From Acrasis kona (Eukaryota; Heterolobosea; Eutetramitea; Acrasida; Acrasidae), in NCBI GenBank assembly GCA_026419775.2, contig JAOPGA020000309.1, forward strand, positions 30,254 through 94,253: 64,000 nucleotides of DNA, written 5' to 3'. This document shows, in pieces, positions 9,756 to 22,338 of this stretch. A program made the position numbers and the translations under genes. The notes under the pieces were generated by a model. That model had not been told where the DNA came from. It worked only from the letters and a program-made list of their open reading frames with translations, and did not search any database. Position 1 is the first letter of the stretch; each line of letters opens with the position of its first letter.

Positions 9756-10067
9756 AAATTTACAGCGTTTTACACCAATCACGCTTGTTCGGTGGAATGT
9801 TTTGGTAAGGCATGATGTACCTGGATATTCTGTTTGTTGGCTCGCACACAAGTATCTTGATGCAATGTTTGGTGGTCCAAACTTAAGGCGTTCACGAGAA
9901 CAATTTCGGCAGGGAGTGAAACGTACCAGATATTTTATTGCCTAACGTTCTAAGATAGATTGCTGTTCTTTCTAACTGTACTGTGTATCTATTTTTGTCG
10001 GCAAAAAACAATAGGGCTTGTTGAAGTTTTATTGTAATGAGCTCTTTTATTGTGTGCAAGTTTCATC
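9756..10067. other. Intergenic between tRNA-Arg and XPD
   Basis: About 310 bp with no supported gene. It includes the presumed XPD promoter. A short open frame overlaps the tRNA and has no protein-like features. Confidence 0.5.
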
Positions 10068-12488
10068 ATGAAAATCCAAATCGATGACCTCATTGTTTAC
10101 TTCCCCTATGAGTTCATTTATAAAGAACAATATGAATATATGACAGAATTATATAGAGGGATTAAATCGAAGGGTCATTGCTTGCTTGAAATGCCTTGCG
10201 GAACTGGAAAAACAGTCTGTCTTCTATCGTTGATCACGTCGTACCAATATGCAAACCCAGAAACAGCTGGAAAACTAGTGTACTGCACAAGAACTGTTAC
10301 AGAAATGGAAAAAGTTCTAGCGGAGTTGAAGGCATTAATCAAATACCGTAAGGGAGTACTAGAGGAAGACAATGCAGCAAACAATGGAACAAATCTAGTT
10401 GCGATAGGGTTGAGTAGTAGGAAAAATCTTTGCATTCACCCAACTGTATCACTAGAGTACGAAGGCTCCAAAGTAGATTCAAATTGTAGAAACTTGACAG
10501 CAAGTTGGATCAGAGATCAAGCACAAGCCTTTCCCAATCCAAAAGAGGCTGGTATAGAGTTGTGTGACTATTTTGAGGAATTTGAAAAATCTGGCATTCA
10601 AAGCATTCTGCCTGACGGTGTATACACACTCTTGGATCTAAAAGCCTTCGGTAAGCAGTACGGCTGGTGTCCTTATTTCTTGGCAAGAAGGGCGGTAGAG
10701 TATGCCAACATTGTTGTTTATAATTATTCCTACATGCTTGATCCAAAGATCGCACCTCTAGTAGGCAAAGCCCTTTCCAAAAACAGCATCGTTGTGTTCG
10801 ACGAGGCTCACAACATTGATAATGTGTGCATAGAGGTTCTATCCGTGAACATCAACAACCACGTGATAAAGAGCGCCCAGAATAATTTAAAAAAGTTGGA
10901 AGAGAAAATCAACACGATGAAGCGCAGCAATGCCGACCGTCTCAAACAAGAATACAATCGCCTAGTAACCGGATTAGCAACGCCAGGCGTCGGTCAACAA
11001 AACCTCGTCAACACCGATCTCAACAACACCGTCCCCGTGCTGCCCCAAGACATTATGAACGAAGCAGTGCCAGGAAACATTCGCAAGGGAGAACATTTCA
11101 CGAGCTTCTTGAGGAGGTTTATTGATTTTGTGAGGTTGAGACTTAACGTGGACAAGGTGATACAGGAGAGACCAGAAACATTCTTATCGTCGCTCAGCTC
11201 GAAAACAAGCATAGAACAAAAGACCTTACAGTTCTGTGCGGAGCGCATGAATTCGCTGCTCAACACGCTGGAGGTCAGGGACATTCACGAGTTCAACGCC
11301 ATCAAGGTGATCACCGACTTTGCCACGCTGGTCGGTACCTACGAGAATGGATTCACCATCATCATCGAACCACACGACGAACGCACGCCCGCCATTCACG
11401 AACCCGTCCTACAGTTCTCGTGCATGGATGCGAGCATTGCCATATCCAAACCGGTTTTCGAGAGATTTGACACGGTGATATTGACCAGCGGTACGTTGAG
11501 TCCCTTGGACAAGTATAGCAAATTGCTACAGTTCACTCCGGTGGTGAGCAGGAGCTTGCCCATGAGTTTGACGAGGGATTGTATATGTCCGTTGGTGTTG
11601 ACGCGTGGAAGCGATCAGGTGGCGGTGAGCACGAAATATCAAATGAGAGGAGATCCTGCCGTGGTGCGTAATTATGGAAGTTTGTTGGTGGAGCTGAGCA
11701 AGTACGTACCCGACGGCATCATTTGTTTCTTCACCAGTTATCAATACATGGAGGACATTGTTACCATATGGAATCAAATGAACTTGTTGGACCAAATTAC
11801 TCAAAATAAACTTATTTTTATTGAAACACCAAACACTGCGGAGACGAGCATTGCACTCACCAATTATCGTAAGGCATGCGATAGTGGCAGGGGAGCGGTG
11901 TTCTTGTCGATTGCACGTGGAAAGGTGGCCGAGGGTGTTGATTTTGATGGTCATTATGGTAGGGCCGTCGTCATGTTTGGCATTCCGTTTGTGAATACTG
12001 AAAGTAAAATTCTAAAAGCACGTCTAGAGTACTTGAAGAAGAATTATAGCATCCAAGAGGGAGATTTTTTGACTTTTGACGCCCTGAGGCATGCATCCCA
12101 ATGTATTGGTAGGGTCATCCGAAATAAAAGTGACTATGGTTTGATGATTCTTGCCGATAAAAGATACAATCAACCTGACAAACGAAACAAGTTGCCCGAA
12201 TGGATTGCCAAGAGAATAACACAGACACAGTTGAACTTATCCACGGATACATTGATTGGGTTGTGCAGGCAATATCTGAAGGATATGGCCCAGCCATGGT
12301 CTGCCAAACAGCTGCTGCTTTCCCAAGCTGACGTCGAGAAGCTGGCGCAGAGGAACAACAAGTTGAAGGAGCAACAGAGATCTGAATATGAGGCTGCTTT
12401 ATTGAATGGATCCCAAGCACAAATAGATCCTATGGATGAGGATATAAGGAACGCCGAAGAAGCAATGCAGGAAGATGCAAACGATTAA
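10068..12488 (+). CDS. XPD: XPD/Rad3 helicase of TFIIH
   Basis: 5'-3' DNA helicase of TFIIH for nucleotide excision repair and promoter opening. Intron-free; 806 aa from the ATG at 10068, which gives the conserved start MKIQIDDLIVYFPYEFIYKEQ. Walker A is MPCGTGKT and Walker B is VVFDEAHNID. The four Fe-S cluster Cys are present in KNLCIHP, SNCRNLTAS, GIELCDYFEEF and YGWCPYFLAR. C-terminal helicase motifs include LTSGTLSPLDKY, FFTSYQYME, GRGAVFLSIARGKVAEGVDF and HASQCIGRVIRNK. All elements needed for activity appear intact. Confidence 0.97.
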   Translation: MKIQIDDLIVYFPYEFIYKEQYEYMTELYRGIKSKGHCLLEMPCGTGKTVCLLSLITSYQYANPETAGKLVYCTRTVTEMEKVLAELKALIKYRKGVLEEDNAANNGTNLVAIGLSSRKNLCIHPTVSLEYEGSKVDSNCRNLTASWIRDQAQAFPNPKEAGIELCDYFEEFEKSGIQSILPDGVYTLLDLKAFGKQYGWCPYFLARRAVEYANIVVYNYSYMLDPKIAPLVGKALSKNSIVVFDEAHNIDNVCIEVLSVNINNHVIKSAQNNLKKLEEKINTMKRSNADRLKQEYNRLVTGLATPGVGQQNLVNTDLNNTVPVLPQDIMNEAVPGNIRKGEHFTSFLRRFIDFVRLRLNVDKVIQERPETFLSSLSSKTSIEQKTLQFCAERMNSLLNTLEVRDIHEFNAIKVITDFATLVGTYENGFTIIIEPHDERTPAIHEPVLQFSCMDASIAISKPVFERFDTVILTSGTLSPLDKYSKLLQFTPVVSRSLPMSLTRDCICPLVLTRGSDQVAVSTKYQMRGDPAVVRNYGSLLVELSKYVPDGIICFFTSYQYMEDIVTIWNQMNLLDQITQNKLIFIETPNTAETSIALTNYRKACDSGRGAVFLSIARGKVAEGVDFDGHYGRAVVMFGIPFVNTESKILKARLEYLKKNYSIQEGDFLTFDALRHASQCIGRVIRNKSDYGLMILADKRYNQPDKRNKLPEWIAKRITQTQLNLSTDTLIGLCRQYLKDMAQPWSAKQLLLSQADVEKLAQRNNKLKEQQRSEYEAALLNGSQAQIDPMDEDIRNAEEAMQEDAND

Positions 12489-12583
12489 ATATTGTAATCT
12501 TGTATAAATCTGGTCAATTCGTTTTTTATCTTGATATTATTTTCGTAGTGACCGTCAATTGTCATCTACAAGCAAAGTCCAGC

Positions 12584-13851
12584 ATGAAGTCTAGTGCAAC
12601 ACATGATAGGAACAAAAAGATTCTTTTAGAACTACTCAAGGAACCTGGCAACAAATACTGTGCCGAATGTGGTGCTCGTGGACCTTTGTGCTGGGCATCA
12701 GTAAACCTCGGCATCTTCTTCTGTACAAAATGCGCGGGCGTTCATAGAGGTATTGGTGTACATATTTCATTCGTAAGAGGGGTAAATTTGGATCAATGGG
12801 AGGACAAGCACATGGAAGTAAGATTACTTTGACAAGGAAATTAACTTTATACGTTTAGGCTGTTACTAGGATTGGTAATGAAAGATCCAACGCAATATAT
12901 GAAGCCGGCATGCCACCAAATAAGAAACCAAATGAAAATAGCAGTCCTCGCGAAATTGAAGAATTCATTCGTCAAAAATACGAAAAGAAGAAATGGGTTG
13001 TTAGAAACGGCTCCGATGATAATCACAGAGAAAGTAACCAAAGAAGTCGTCAACAGGAGGAACCCAAGCAGAACGCTAGACCAAGAAGAGAAATCGAGTA
13101 TGATGAACACGAGACACGCAATCGCGAACCTGTAAGACAACAGCAACAACAGCGCCAACCAAGTCGCGAACAGCCACAACATCACTCAAACCAACGCGAC
13201 GAATACAAGGAACACCGTCAGGTCCAACAAAAACCCTCTTCAGGCTTTTCAAACTTGAGATCGAACCCAACCAGCCAACAAACACAGATCGCTCCACCCA
13301 AGCAAACACAAAAACCCGATTTGTTGGCATTCGGAGACATGGCATTCGATTCTAAAAACAGCAACGAAGCCTCGTTGGATGATATTTTCGCAGGTGCATT
13401 CTCGTCAAACGACAATCAGCAACACCAGCAACAACAGCAACAGCAGCAGCAACAAAAGATCAACACCCAAAAATCAGCGCAGAGCAACATTTTAAACATG
13501 TTCGACAAGCCCATGGTTCCTACCTCACCACACCAAAACCAACCACCATTCGGAAATCCTCAGCAACGCGGTCCTCCAATGATGATGCCACCTCAATACG
13601 GACACCCACCGCTTCAACCTTATGGTCAACATCCTCAACAATACGGACACCCAGGAGCTCCTCAAATGTATGGACGACCTCAGTATGCACAGCCTCCGCC
13701 CATGCAATATCAACAGCAACAACGCGGCCCCATGATGAACCAACCATTCCCACAACAGCAACAACCTTTCCAGCAGCAACCAATCTATAACCAACAACGG
13801 CCAATGAACGGACTGCCAATGAGTGGAATGCAACAACCAAGAGGGTTTTAA
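12584..13851 (+). CDS. ArfGAP with Gln/Pro-rich tail (SMAP/AGD5-like)
   Basis: Predicted GTPase-activating protein for Arf GTPases in vesicle coat dynamics. Exons 12584-12817 and 12859-13851, with a 41-nt intron (GTAAGA...TTTAG, phase 0); 408 aa. The zinc finger is CAECGARGPLCWASVNLGIFFC..C with the following AGVHRGIGVHIS block, so the arginine finger is kept. Exon 2 continues the domain (AVTRIGNERSNAIYEAGMPP). The C-terminal two thirds are low complexity, rich in Gln, Pro and Asn, with DLLAFGDMAFDS and DDIFAGAF segments that resemble clathrin/adaptor-binding motifs. Domain order fits SMAP-type ArfGAPs. Confidence 0.9.
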
Positions 13852-13892
13852 ATAAATAACATTGTTTTTATACAGACAGCATTAGATTTTTA

Positions 13893-14972
13893 TTACGCCC
13901 AAACTCTCATGGTGTGGTCCCAAGATCCTGTGCATAATGCGGTTCCGTCTGGTGATACAGCCAAGCAGCTCACCCTATTCTCGTGGTCTGTTAGGTGTTG
14001 TAATGGTTTTCCTTTCAAAGTATCCCAAACGATAACCTTCTTGTCGTCATAGGCAGCAAATAATAGTCTTCCGGAATGACTGAACGAAATGCTTGTAACA
14101 CCCTCTCTAATGTTGTCAGCTGTGTACATCATAAGTTCACGGTCAGCTCTGAGATCATATAGACGGCAACTAGCATCATCAGAACCAGTGGCAAACGTTT
14201 GACCGTTAGGGAAGTATTGCACAGAATTAATGTCTGATTCATGTCCGACAAATGTTTGAACACATCTTCCACTTCTAACATCCCAAATCTTAGCGTGGGC
14301 GTCGCAAGCTCCTGAGACAAATAGGTTTGGATCGGGCGAAACGCTTACACTCATTACATCTCCAGTATGTTCTGTAAATTTTTGGATGGGAACTCCTTGG
14401 TCTACGTCCCAAAGGATGCAGCTCATGTCTCCTGAAGATGTCAAAATTGAACGGTCTGTGATGAATTTACAGCACGACAAGTAACCAGTATGAGCGCTTA
14501 ACTCTCTTTGTACTTTTATCTGTTGGTTGTTACCTGTCGGGCTTCTCAAATTATATACGCTGCACATGTTGTCGAGACCTCCACACGCTACATAGTTACC
14601 TGATGGTGAATAAGCGCACGTCATGACCCAGTGTGATTGTAGAGGTATGGCGTGGATCTTGTAAGTGGTTAGGGCGTTCCAAACTATAAGTTTTCCATCT
14701 TGACTGGCACTCACAACCTGTCTATTGTCCTGACTCCATGCTAGAGAATAGATTTTTGCAGAATGGCCCCTAAGAATCTTTCTTCCCTTGATCTTGAGGG
14801 TTGGAATATCAGATACGTTACAGTTCTCAACTGCGCGATGTTAAACAAAAAAACAAAGTGGTATCATACGCTTCGCGTCGTTGGTAATTTCTCTGTTTTG
14901 CTTTATTTGTTCATTAAGCCGTTTTGCCTCTTCTTTCGCTTGCTGAATAGCCTCTTGCACGCTGGTTGCCAT
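13893..14972 (-). CDS. GNB: Heterotrimeric G-protein beta subunit
   Basis: Seven-bladed WD40 Gbeta subunit that partners Ggamma and receptor-coupled Galpha at the plasma membrane. Exons 14972-14870 and 14830-13893, with a 39-nt intron in phase 1; 346 aa, the normal length. Exon 1 encodes the coiled-coil N-terminus ([17 protein letters not shown]). Exon 2 carries [90 protein letters not shown] and [11 protein letters not shown]. It is convergent with the ArfGAP, stops 41 bp apart. Confidence 0.95.
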
Positions 14973-15225
14973 TCCACCTACACCAACGTTTGTTTATTGT
15001 TGAGAAATTGTACAAATGATGGTCGACGTCTGACATTTTTGAACGTTGAGTAACATTGATTGGTAGTTTAATCCCGGCGCCTAATTTAGACCACTAGTGA
15101 AAACCAAAACATTAAATTTTATGAACTTGTGTTCTCACAAATAATTATTATAGAAGAACGAGAACCTTTGTTATTTGTCTTATCAGCTGTTGTCAAGATA
15201 TTATGAGTAGAAAAGAGTTTTAAAT

Positions 15226-16918
<1,693 letters not shown>

Positions 16919-17034
16919 GAAAATTGTAAAGCAATGCAGTCATGGTAAACAACACAAGATTAGAAAATAAACAAAGACAGGTTAGAACGTAGTTTCGTGG
17001 ATAAAACAACAACAAGATAACAATACCATTAATT

Positions 17035-17352
17035 TTACTTAATATTTTGAAGTGGTTCATTTCTGTTACGAATGTTGAGTGTCAAAAAGGACCTATCAAG
17101 TAATTAATCATTTAATCAAATGATGACGTACCTTCTAATGCCGCAATCATCTATAACACTCGCTAAGATTTGCCTGCAATCATCTGGGATATTGTCCCTC
17201 TTTATGTCTCTACCGCCAACGCACTGCTCGAAAATATCAATTTTATCATTACATTCTTTTGCTCCTTCGTTTTTGCTATAGTATACCTCATCGTCGTAGT
17301 AATAACGACGAATCTCTCCGAAGCCCTGTGCTCCTCGGTTTTCTGTACTCAT
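17035..17352 (-). CDS. Small twin-Cys protein, COX6B/CHCH-like
   Basis: Exons 17352-17132 and 17092-17035 with a 39-nt intron; 92 aa. The core has a Cys pair spaced CX9C (CNDKIDIFEQC) and a second spaced CX10C (CRQILASVIDDC). That spacing is known from COX6B and related CHCH proteins imported by the mitochondrial Mia40 pathway. The N-terminus is Tyr/Asp-rich (RRYYYDDEVYY). Without splicing the frame would end six residues after the junction; the spliced frame adds RSFLTLNIRNRNEPLQNIK. The COX6B assignment is tentative because flanking residues are not clearly conserved. Confidence 0.6.
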
Positions 17353-17392
17353 TTGACTTGTTTAGTTGAGCTAATTACAACAAATAGAAAAT

Positions 17393-18367
17393 TTAAACTT
17401 GTTCTTTATTGTGTGTTGGACTTTCAATTTTCACATCATTTACCTTAAAGTAGTTGTATAGAGTGACCCCTACAACAGCAACTAGGCATCCTAGAATATT
17501 CAAAAATGAAACAGGGCTGTTGAATAATAGCACGCTCAACCCCACGGTTATGATTACCTTGAGGTTACCAGCCACATTGAGTGTCAAAGGACTTGTATTA
17601 TTTACCACAATAAAGGTACTCCAATTTAAAGCGAAGGCTATTAAACCAGAACCGACTAGAATTATGACAGATACAGCATCGCCGACATACTTCCAATTCA
17701 ACCACGTGTTAGGTGTTGTGAATGGCAGTGTTTCAAAATATAATGCAAATGGTATAAGCATCAAAGCACTTGGTGGTGCCATATTGAATACTAGATTCAA
17801 TGAGTTGAGTTTATTCTTCCCACTTAGTAGTTTTCCAACCATAATAGTTTGAACAGCGGTTGTAACTGACGAGAACATTGTGAGTAGGAATCCGAATGTT
17901 TCAAATTCAACATCAGTAGCACACGAACCTGCCACTCCACCAACAACCAAAACTACAGATGCATAGACACGCCATGATAGTCGCTCATCTAGAAAAATGA
18001 ACGAAAGAAATGCGCTCCATGCCGGGACACTTGACTTGACAATCTGATTGAATGCGACACTAACAAAGCTCAAAGAGAAGTTTCCTAAAAGTATATTCGC
18101 GCTGAACAATACCGACAAGGGTATAACTCTCTTCCAATATATCTCCTTGCTTACTTGTTGCTTCTGCTCCGAATAAAAACTTAAAACTATCGCAGATCCG
18201 ATTGAACATATTATCATATGTATGAATGTGAGTGTCAGAGGGAATTTAAATTCTAAGACCTTGAACAGGTACTTATTTAAAAGTAGGGTGGAAATATTGA
18301 ATAGATACCAAACGAGTATTGATACAACAGCCTTGCTATAGGTGTTTGGTTTTGTGTTAGCGTACAT
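17393..18367 (-). CDS. Triose-phosphate/nucleotide-sugar transporter family protein (SLC35-like)
   Basis: Multi-pass antiporter of the TPT branch of the drug/metabolite transporter superfamily, expected in Golgi or ER. Intron-free, 324 aa, about ten hydrophobic segments. Family features: VWYLFNISTLLLNKYLF near the start, KFPLTLTFIHM, LLGNFSLSFVSVAFNQIVKSSVPAWSAFLSF, FLDERLSW, and ALNWSTFIVVNNTSPLTLNVAGNLKVI. The last block is the substrate-site region typical of SLC35E/C-type carriers. The substrate cannot be read from the sequence. Confidence 0.88.
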   Translation of the reverse strand: MYANTKPNTYSKAVVSILVWYLFNISTLLLNKYLFKVLEFKFPLTLTFIHMIICSIGSAIVLSFYSEQKQQVSKEIYWKRVIPLSVLFSANILLGNFSLSFVSVAFNQIVKSSVPAWSAFLSFIFLDERLSWRVYASVVLVVGGVAGSCATDVEFETFGFLLTMFSSVTTAVQTIMVGKLLSGKNKLNSLNLVFNMAPPSALMLIPFALYFETLPFTTPNTWLNWKYVGDAVSVIILVGSGLIAFALNWSTFIVVNNTSPLTLNVAGNLKVIITVGLSVLLFNSPVSFLNILGCLVAVVGVTLYNYFKVNDVKIESPTHNKEQV

Positions 18368-18432
18368 AAAAGTTGTTTTTGTAAATTATTGGTAAACCAA
18401 TTTTTTTGTAACAAACCAAATTTGATATAAAA

Positions 18433-20488
18433 TTATTGGTTTATTCTGGACTCCCTTCTCTTTTTGATTGTGTACTTCATCAAGAATATCAACGTAGTAG
18501 GGCATATTCCACTAATTCTGCTTGCCGCGCCCAAGGTTAAAGGTTTGTGCTTTGATAGTTTCGTCTTCTCCTCTGTTGATAACACAGGTAGGTTAATATA
18601 GTCCAAATCATGCGGTAACTCCAATTCTTCGTTAGCACGATAAGCGGCTAATTCTTTCTCATGTGAGCGTTTGAACTTTGCATATCTACATTCACTCTCA
18701 ACAGATTTTGAGTCTCTTTGATTCAAATTTTCTAGTTCCAAAACTAATGCCGTGGCTTCACCAGAAAGTTTCTTTCCATCATATTTGGCAGAGGGACATT
18801 GTATGATTTGGTCTAAACTATCAACAACACGTTCGATATTCATGTTTCCATCAGTGCAGCTGAACAACTCGACTGCGTTCTTTCTGTCCTGGCTTGTGCC
18901 AAAACCATCAAAATCTTTAATGAGACTGCACCATTGAGGCGCAGGTAACGATAATTTATTTAATACATTGATTGATTTATTTACCGCATCCCTTCTCTGA
19001 ACTACACTATCCATCACATCATGTCCGACAAGTCCATATTCCAATGCTTTTTGGGTCAACCTCAGATCAGCATTGTCCGCCCGCAAATAAAGTCTATATT
19101 CTGCTCTGGAAGTAAATATTCTATAAGGTTCATCGACTCCTTTCGTAACCAAGTCATCAACAAGTACTCCTATGTACGCCTCCGATCTGTCCAAAATAAG
19201 ATCTTGACCGGTAGTGACGCCAAGCCCAGCATTGGCACCTGCAATAATTCCTTGTGCCGCAGCCTCCTCATAACCAGTCGTTCCGTTGATTTGGCCAGCT
19301 AAGTAGAGTCCAGGGATGCGACGTGTCTCTAGTGTGAATTTTAATTCGCGTGGATCCACGTAATCGTACTCTATCGCGTAACCATATTGACAAATTCTGG
19401 CGTTTTCTAACCCGCGTATGGTTTTGATAAATTGTAACTGTAAATGTTCGGGTAGTGATGTGGAAATACCATTTGGGTAAATCAATTCGGAATTAATTCC
19501 TTCTGGTTCTAACCAAACACGATGAGAATCTCTACTTGAAAATCTAGAAACTTTGATTTCTATACTCGGACAGTATCTTGGGGCAATGCCTTTTCCGTCG
19601 TTCCCCGTAAAGTCAATCTGGATAATGTTCATGAGCATCTCTTATAATGTCATGCGTGTCTGTGTTTGTAAAAGTCTCATAGCATGGCTCGTTGGTAGTG
19701 ATGTGTGAACCTCTTTGTGCAAAAAATGTGTTGGGATCGTGCTGGAATGAAAAAGGTTCCACGAAGGCGTCGCTGTGCTGAGGTTGTAGCGAAGAAAAGT
19801 CGATTGAATCTCTAAATATACGAGCAGGTGTTCCCGTTCGTAATCTGCCCATACTGAGCCCCATGCTGTACAGACGGTCAGATAGTCCGATACTGGGAGC
19901 GTCGCCTTTTCTGCCAGCTGGTATACGAACATCTCTTCCCATGTGTATCATTCCCTTAAGGAAAGTTCCTGTTGTGATGACGGCACTTGAACAGGAGACC
20001 GTAGTGCCGTTCTGTAGTATGACGCCGTTAACTCGTCCATTCTCATCTAACTTTATATCTTCCACTGACGATTCTGTGACGGAGAGATTTTTTAGTTGAG
20101 AAATTTCATGTTGCATTCGGCGAGCGTAGAGTTGTCTATCTATTTGAGCTCTTGGACCATGTACTGCGGGTCCTTTAGAAGCATTTAGCACATTATAATG
20201 TATCATCGCGTGATCAGCAACCTTTCCGATTAAACCACCAAGTGCGTCGACTTCTTTCACGATAATCCCTTTGCCCACACCTCCTATACTGGGGTTGCAC
20301 GACAGGGCTCCAACAGTGGAAAATTTGTGCGTTACTAACAATGTTTTCGCTCCAGTTCTTGCCGACGCGGATGCGGCTTCACACCCAGCATGACCACCTC
20401 CAATTACAACAACATCATAGTCTCTTTTGGTTATCGAATACGAACGTGTGCATTTTTTGGTTAAATTGTTCAACACATATCGAAGCAT
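18433..20488 (-). CDS. MTO1: MTO1/GidA tRNA-modification enzyme, with a one-base frameshift
   Basis: FAD enzyme that, with a MSS1/GTPBP3-type partner, installs the C5 group on U34 of mitochondrial tRNAs. The N-terminus ([14 protein letters not shown]) looks like a mitochondrial targeting peptide. Motifs: [22 protein letters not shown] (FAD), [91 protein letters not shown]. The frame changes inside the 26-nt overlap 19613-19638, between DAHEHYPD and DFTGNDGKG. One extra T in ATTGAC would explain it and gives 684 aa, the normal length. No intron fits. Confidence 0.92.
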
Positions 20489-20961
20489 GGATTTTTAATT
20501 GAGTATCTTACAATGGAAATGGTCAAAATTTTTTTATAAAATGTATTATATCACGACAGTGTTTTAGATAGGTCTTCCATCCCATATGTTTCTATTCTTA
20601 TAAACTAGATCATTGATTGATTCGGTTAATTGTTCTGATTTCAAAACAGAAATTCTCTATAGGCATTAATGTCCGTGAGGCCACTTTTAAAGAAAATGGC
20701 ACTTCGTCTGTACAAAGTTGGTTCCAAAGTAGTTGTAAATTAAGCGTATAAACAACCGAATGTTGCCTACCCCCTGTAATAATTGATTTTCATGAAAATG
20801 AACCTATTTGGTTGAATTTGTGTGTCTTGAACATGGCCTGCACCTATTCAAAATGTAACGACAAGGGATCTTTAATTAAAAAACATTAAATCATAAATGC
20901 GATCAAAGTTTGAAAGACAGTTCATCGCCTAGTTTGAAAAGTTGTTACAATAATAGTTGTT
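20489..20961. other. Intergenic, MTO1 upstream
   Basis: About 470 bp, AT-rich, with no supported gene or repeat. It should contain the MTO1 promoter and the MYCBP 3' flank. Confidence 0.45.
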
Positions 20962-21364
20962 TTATTCAGTCTTAAATTCATTCTTAGATCCTTCGTACTC
21001 CTTTTTATGTTGTCAAATAAGTGATAAAAAATAACTATACCTTAAGTTTATCTGTTAGTTCTTTCACTTTTTGTTTTAATTGATCATTTTCTGATTTCAA
21101 CTGGTCGGAGTCATTGCTACTCGGACCTCCTAAATAACTCTTAACGTAGTCAAGGGCATTCTGCGGCCTTTCCGGCTCCTCATATAGTGAAACTAGTGCT
21201 ATAAAACAATGATGATTTGTCGCTCAAAAACAGTTTACTCACCCTTAGTTATAGCATCGACCACTCCGTTCTTCTCTAGGTATTTCTTAAATTCATCCTT
21301 TCTATTGTTTACGGACTGGGATACATTAAAATAACAGAACAAACAAAATTACCTGATATGCCAT
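20962..21364 (-). CDS. MYCBP: c-Myc-binding protein MYCBP/AMY-1 family (FAP174-like)
   Basis: Found by splicing four tiny exons: 21364-21353 (12 nt), 21315-21243, 21198-21041 and 21000-20962, with introns of 37, 44 and 40 nt. The 93-aa product reads DEFKKYLEKNGVVDAITKAL, VSLYEEPERPQNALDYVK and SYLGG, then a coiled coil (SDQLKSENDQLKQKVKELTDKL). This matches MYCBP/AMY-1 block by block. In algae the homologue FAP174 sits in the axoneme and binds AKAP-type scaffolds; in animals it binds AKAPs and c-Myc. Given CFAP298 nearby, a ciliary role is a reasonable inference. The first exon encodes only four residues. Confidence 0.88.
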
Positions 21365-21434
21365 CTTGTTTGTGTTTTACAGAATGCAATGCTTTGGTTG
21401 ATTCTTGTTACAATAAGCGCCAAACAAGGTCTTC

Positions 21435-22317
21435 TTAAAAAGCTACAACACAGGTGCAACAAAAGTACTTTTTAAACTTTTTTACTAAACTACAAGCAGC
21501 TTGCCAATAAACATTTTTGTTTGAACACTCATTATGAAGTTCAATTTCTTTTTCTATAGATTCTACAATTGCACGTTTTCTTGCAAGCTCAGAGTCTTGC
21601 ATTTCTGATTCATATTTTACCTTCAGGGCGTCTATTATCTTTTCTAGTGCCTTTTGTCTGACTTTTAGAGGGACGTGATAGTACGGCGAGGGTGGAATAC
21701 GTGGTTGATTAAAGTCTATTCCTTTGCATCTTTCTGGATCCAACTCAAACTCTACCTTTTCACACTCGACTTCAGGTTCTGGGGGTTCTTGAATTCCACC
21801 AGTCTCAGTTAAGTCATTATCGCTCTCTATGCTTTTAGATGCATCCACTGTATGGTCTTGCACCTCGATCTCATTTGATTCTGCTTCTTGCTTTTGGACA
21901 CTAAGTGCCTGTTCAACCACAAGTCTGCCAAGAAGCTTTCGTTTTTCGAGTGCTTTTTGCTGTTTCTTCAATTCACGATCTTCATTCTCCAGATCCTCCA
22001 TCTTTCTCCTTGCCACTTCTTTTTGTATTCTTTGACGTTCTCTCTCAATTCTTAATTCCTCTTCGGAGGGACCTATCTCTTTTCTCTTTTGATAGTATAC
22101 TTGACAAAGTTAATAATTTTTTCAATTTTAATGAACTACTTTTCAACCATTCAGCTTTTATAACCTCCCAAGTGGCAAAAAATTCTTTTTCTCGTACTGA
22201 AACTGCATCAGGATGGATACTTTCGCAGTTGTCACCCTTCATACAAAAACCTTGATTAGTGTAGGATGAACATATTGTTTTGGTCTCTGGTGTTTCAAGT
22301 TTGGCTTCAAATTGCAT
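21435..22317 (-). CDS. CCCH zinc-finger, coiled-coil protein
   Basis: Exons 22317-22101 and 22072-21435, with a 28-nt intron (GTATAC...GATAG, phase 1); 284 aa. One CCCH finger of C-x8-C-x5-C-x3-H type near residue 16 (CSSYTNQGFCMKGDNCESIH) suggests RNA binding. A long charged coiled coil follows (RIERERQRIQKEVARRKMEDLE...), then an acidic Ser/Glu stretch and a C-terminal block with FELDPERCKGIDFNQPRIPPSPYYH. I recognise no specific family. Its start codon lies 21 bp from the start of the divergent PRP4 gene. Confidence 0.8.
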
Positions 22318-22338
22318 TACAATTCAATTAAAACAAGA
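22318..22338. promoter_or_regulatory. 21-bp divergent start-codon interval
   Basis: Only 21 AT-rich bp separate the ATG of the CCCH protein (minus) from the ATG of PRP4 (plus). Any shared promoter must extend into coding sequence, and the 5' UTRs must be overlapping or almost absent. Confidence 0.5.

Noticed and set aside
9718-9945. 75-codon frame overlapping the tRNA-Arg 3' half
   Set aside because: Starts inside a well-formed tRNA and crosses its terminator; no protein-like features.
13520-13840. Long open frames opposite the ArfGAP Gln/Pro tail
   Set aside because: They are antisense shadows of a low-complexity coding region, with Val/Leu/Trp-biased composition and no domain.
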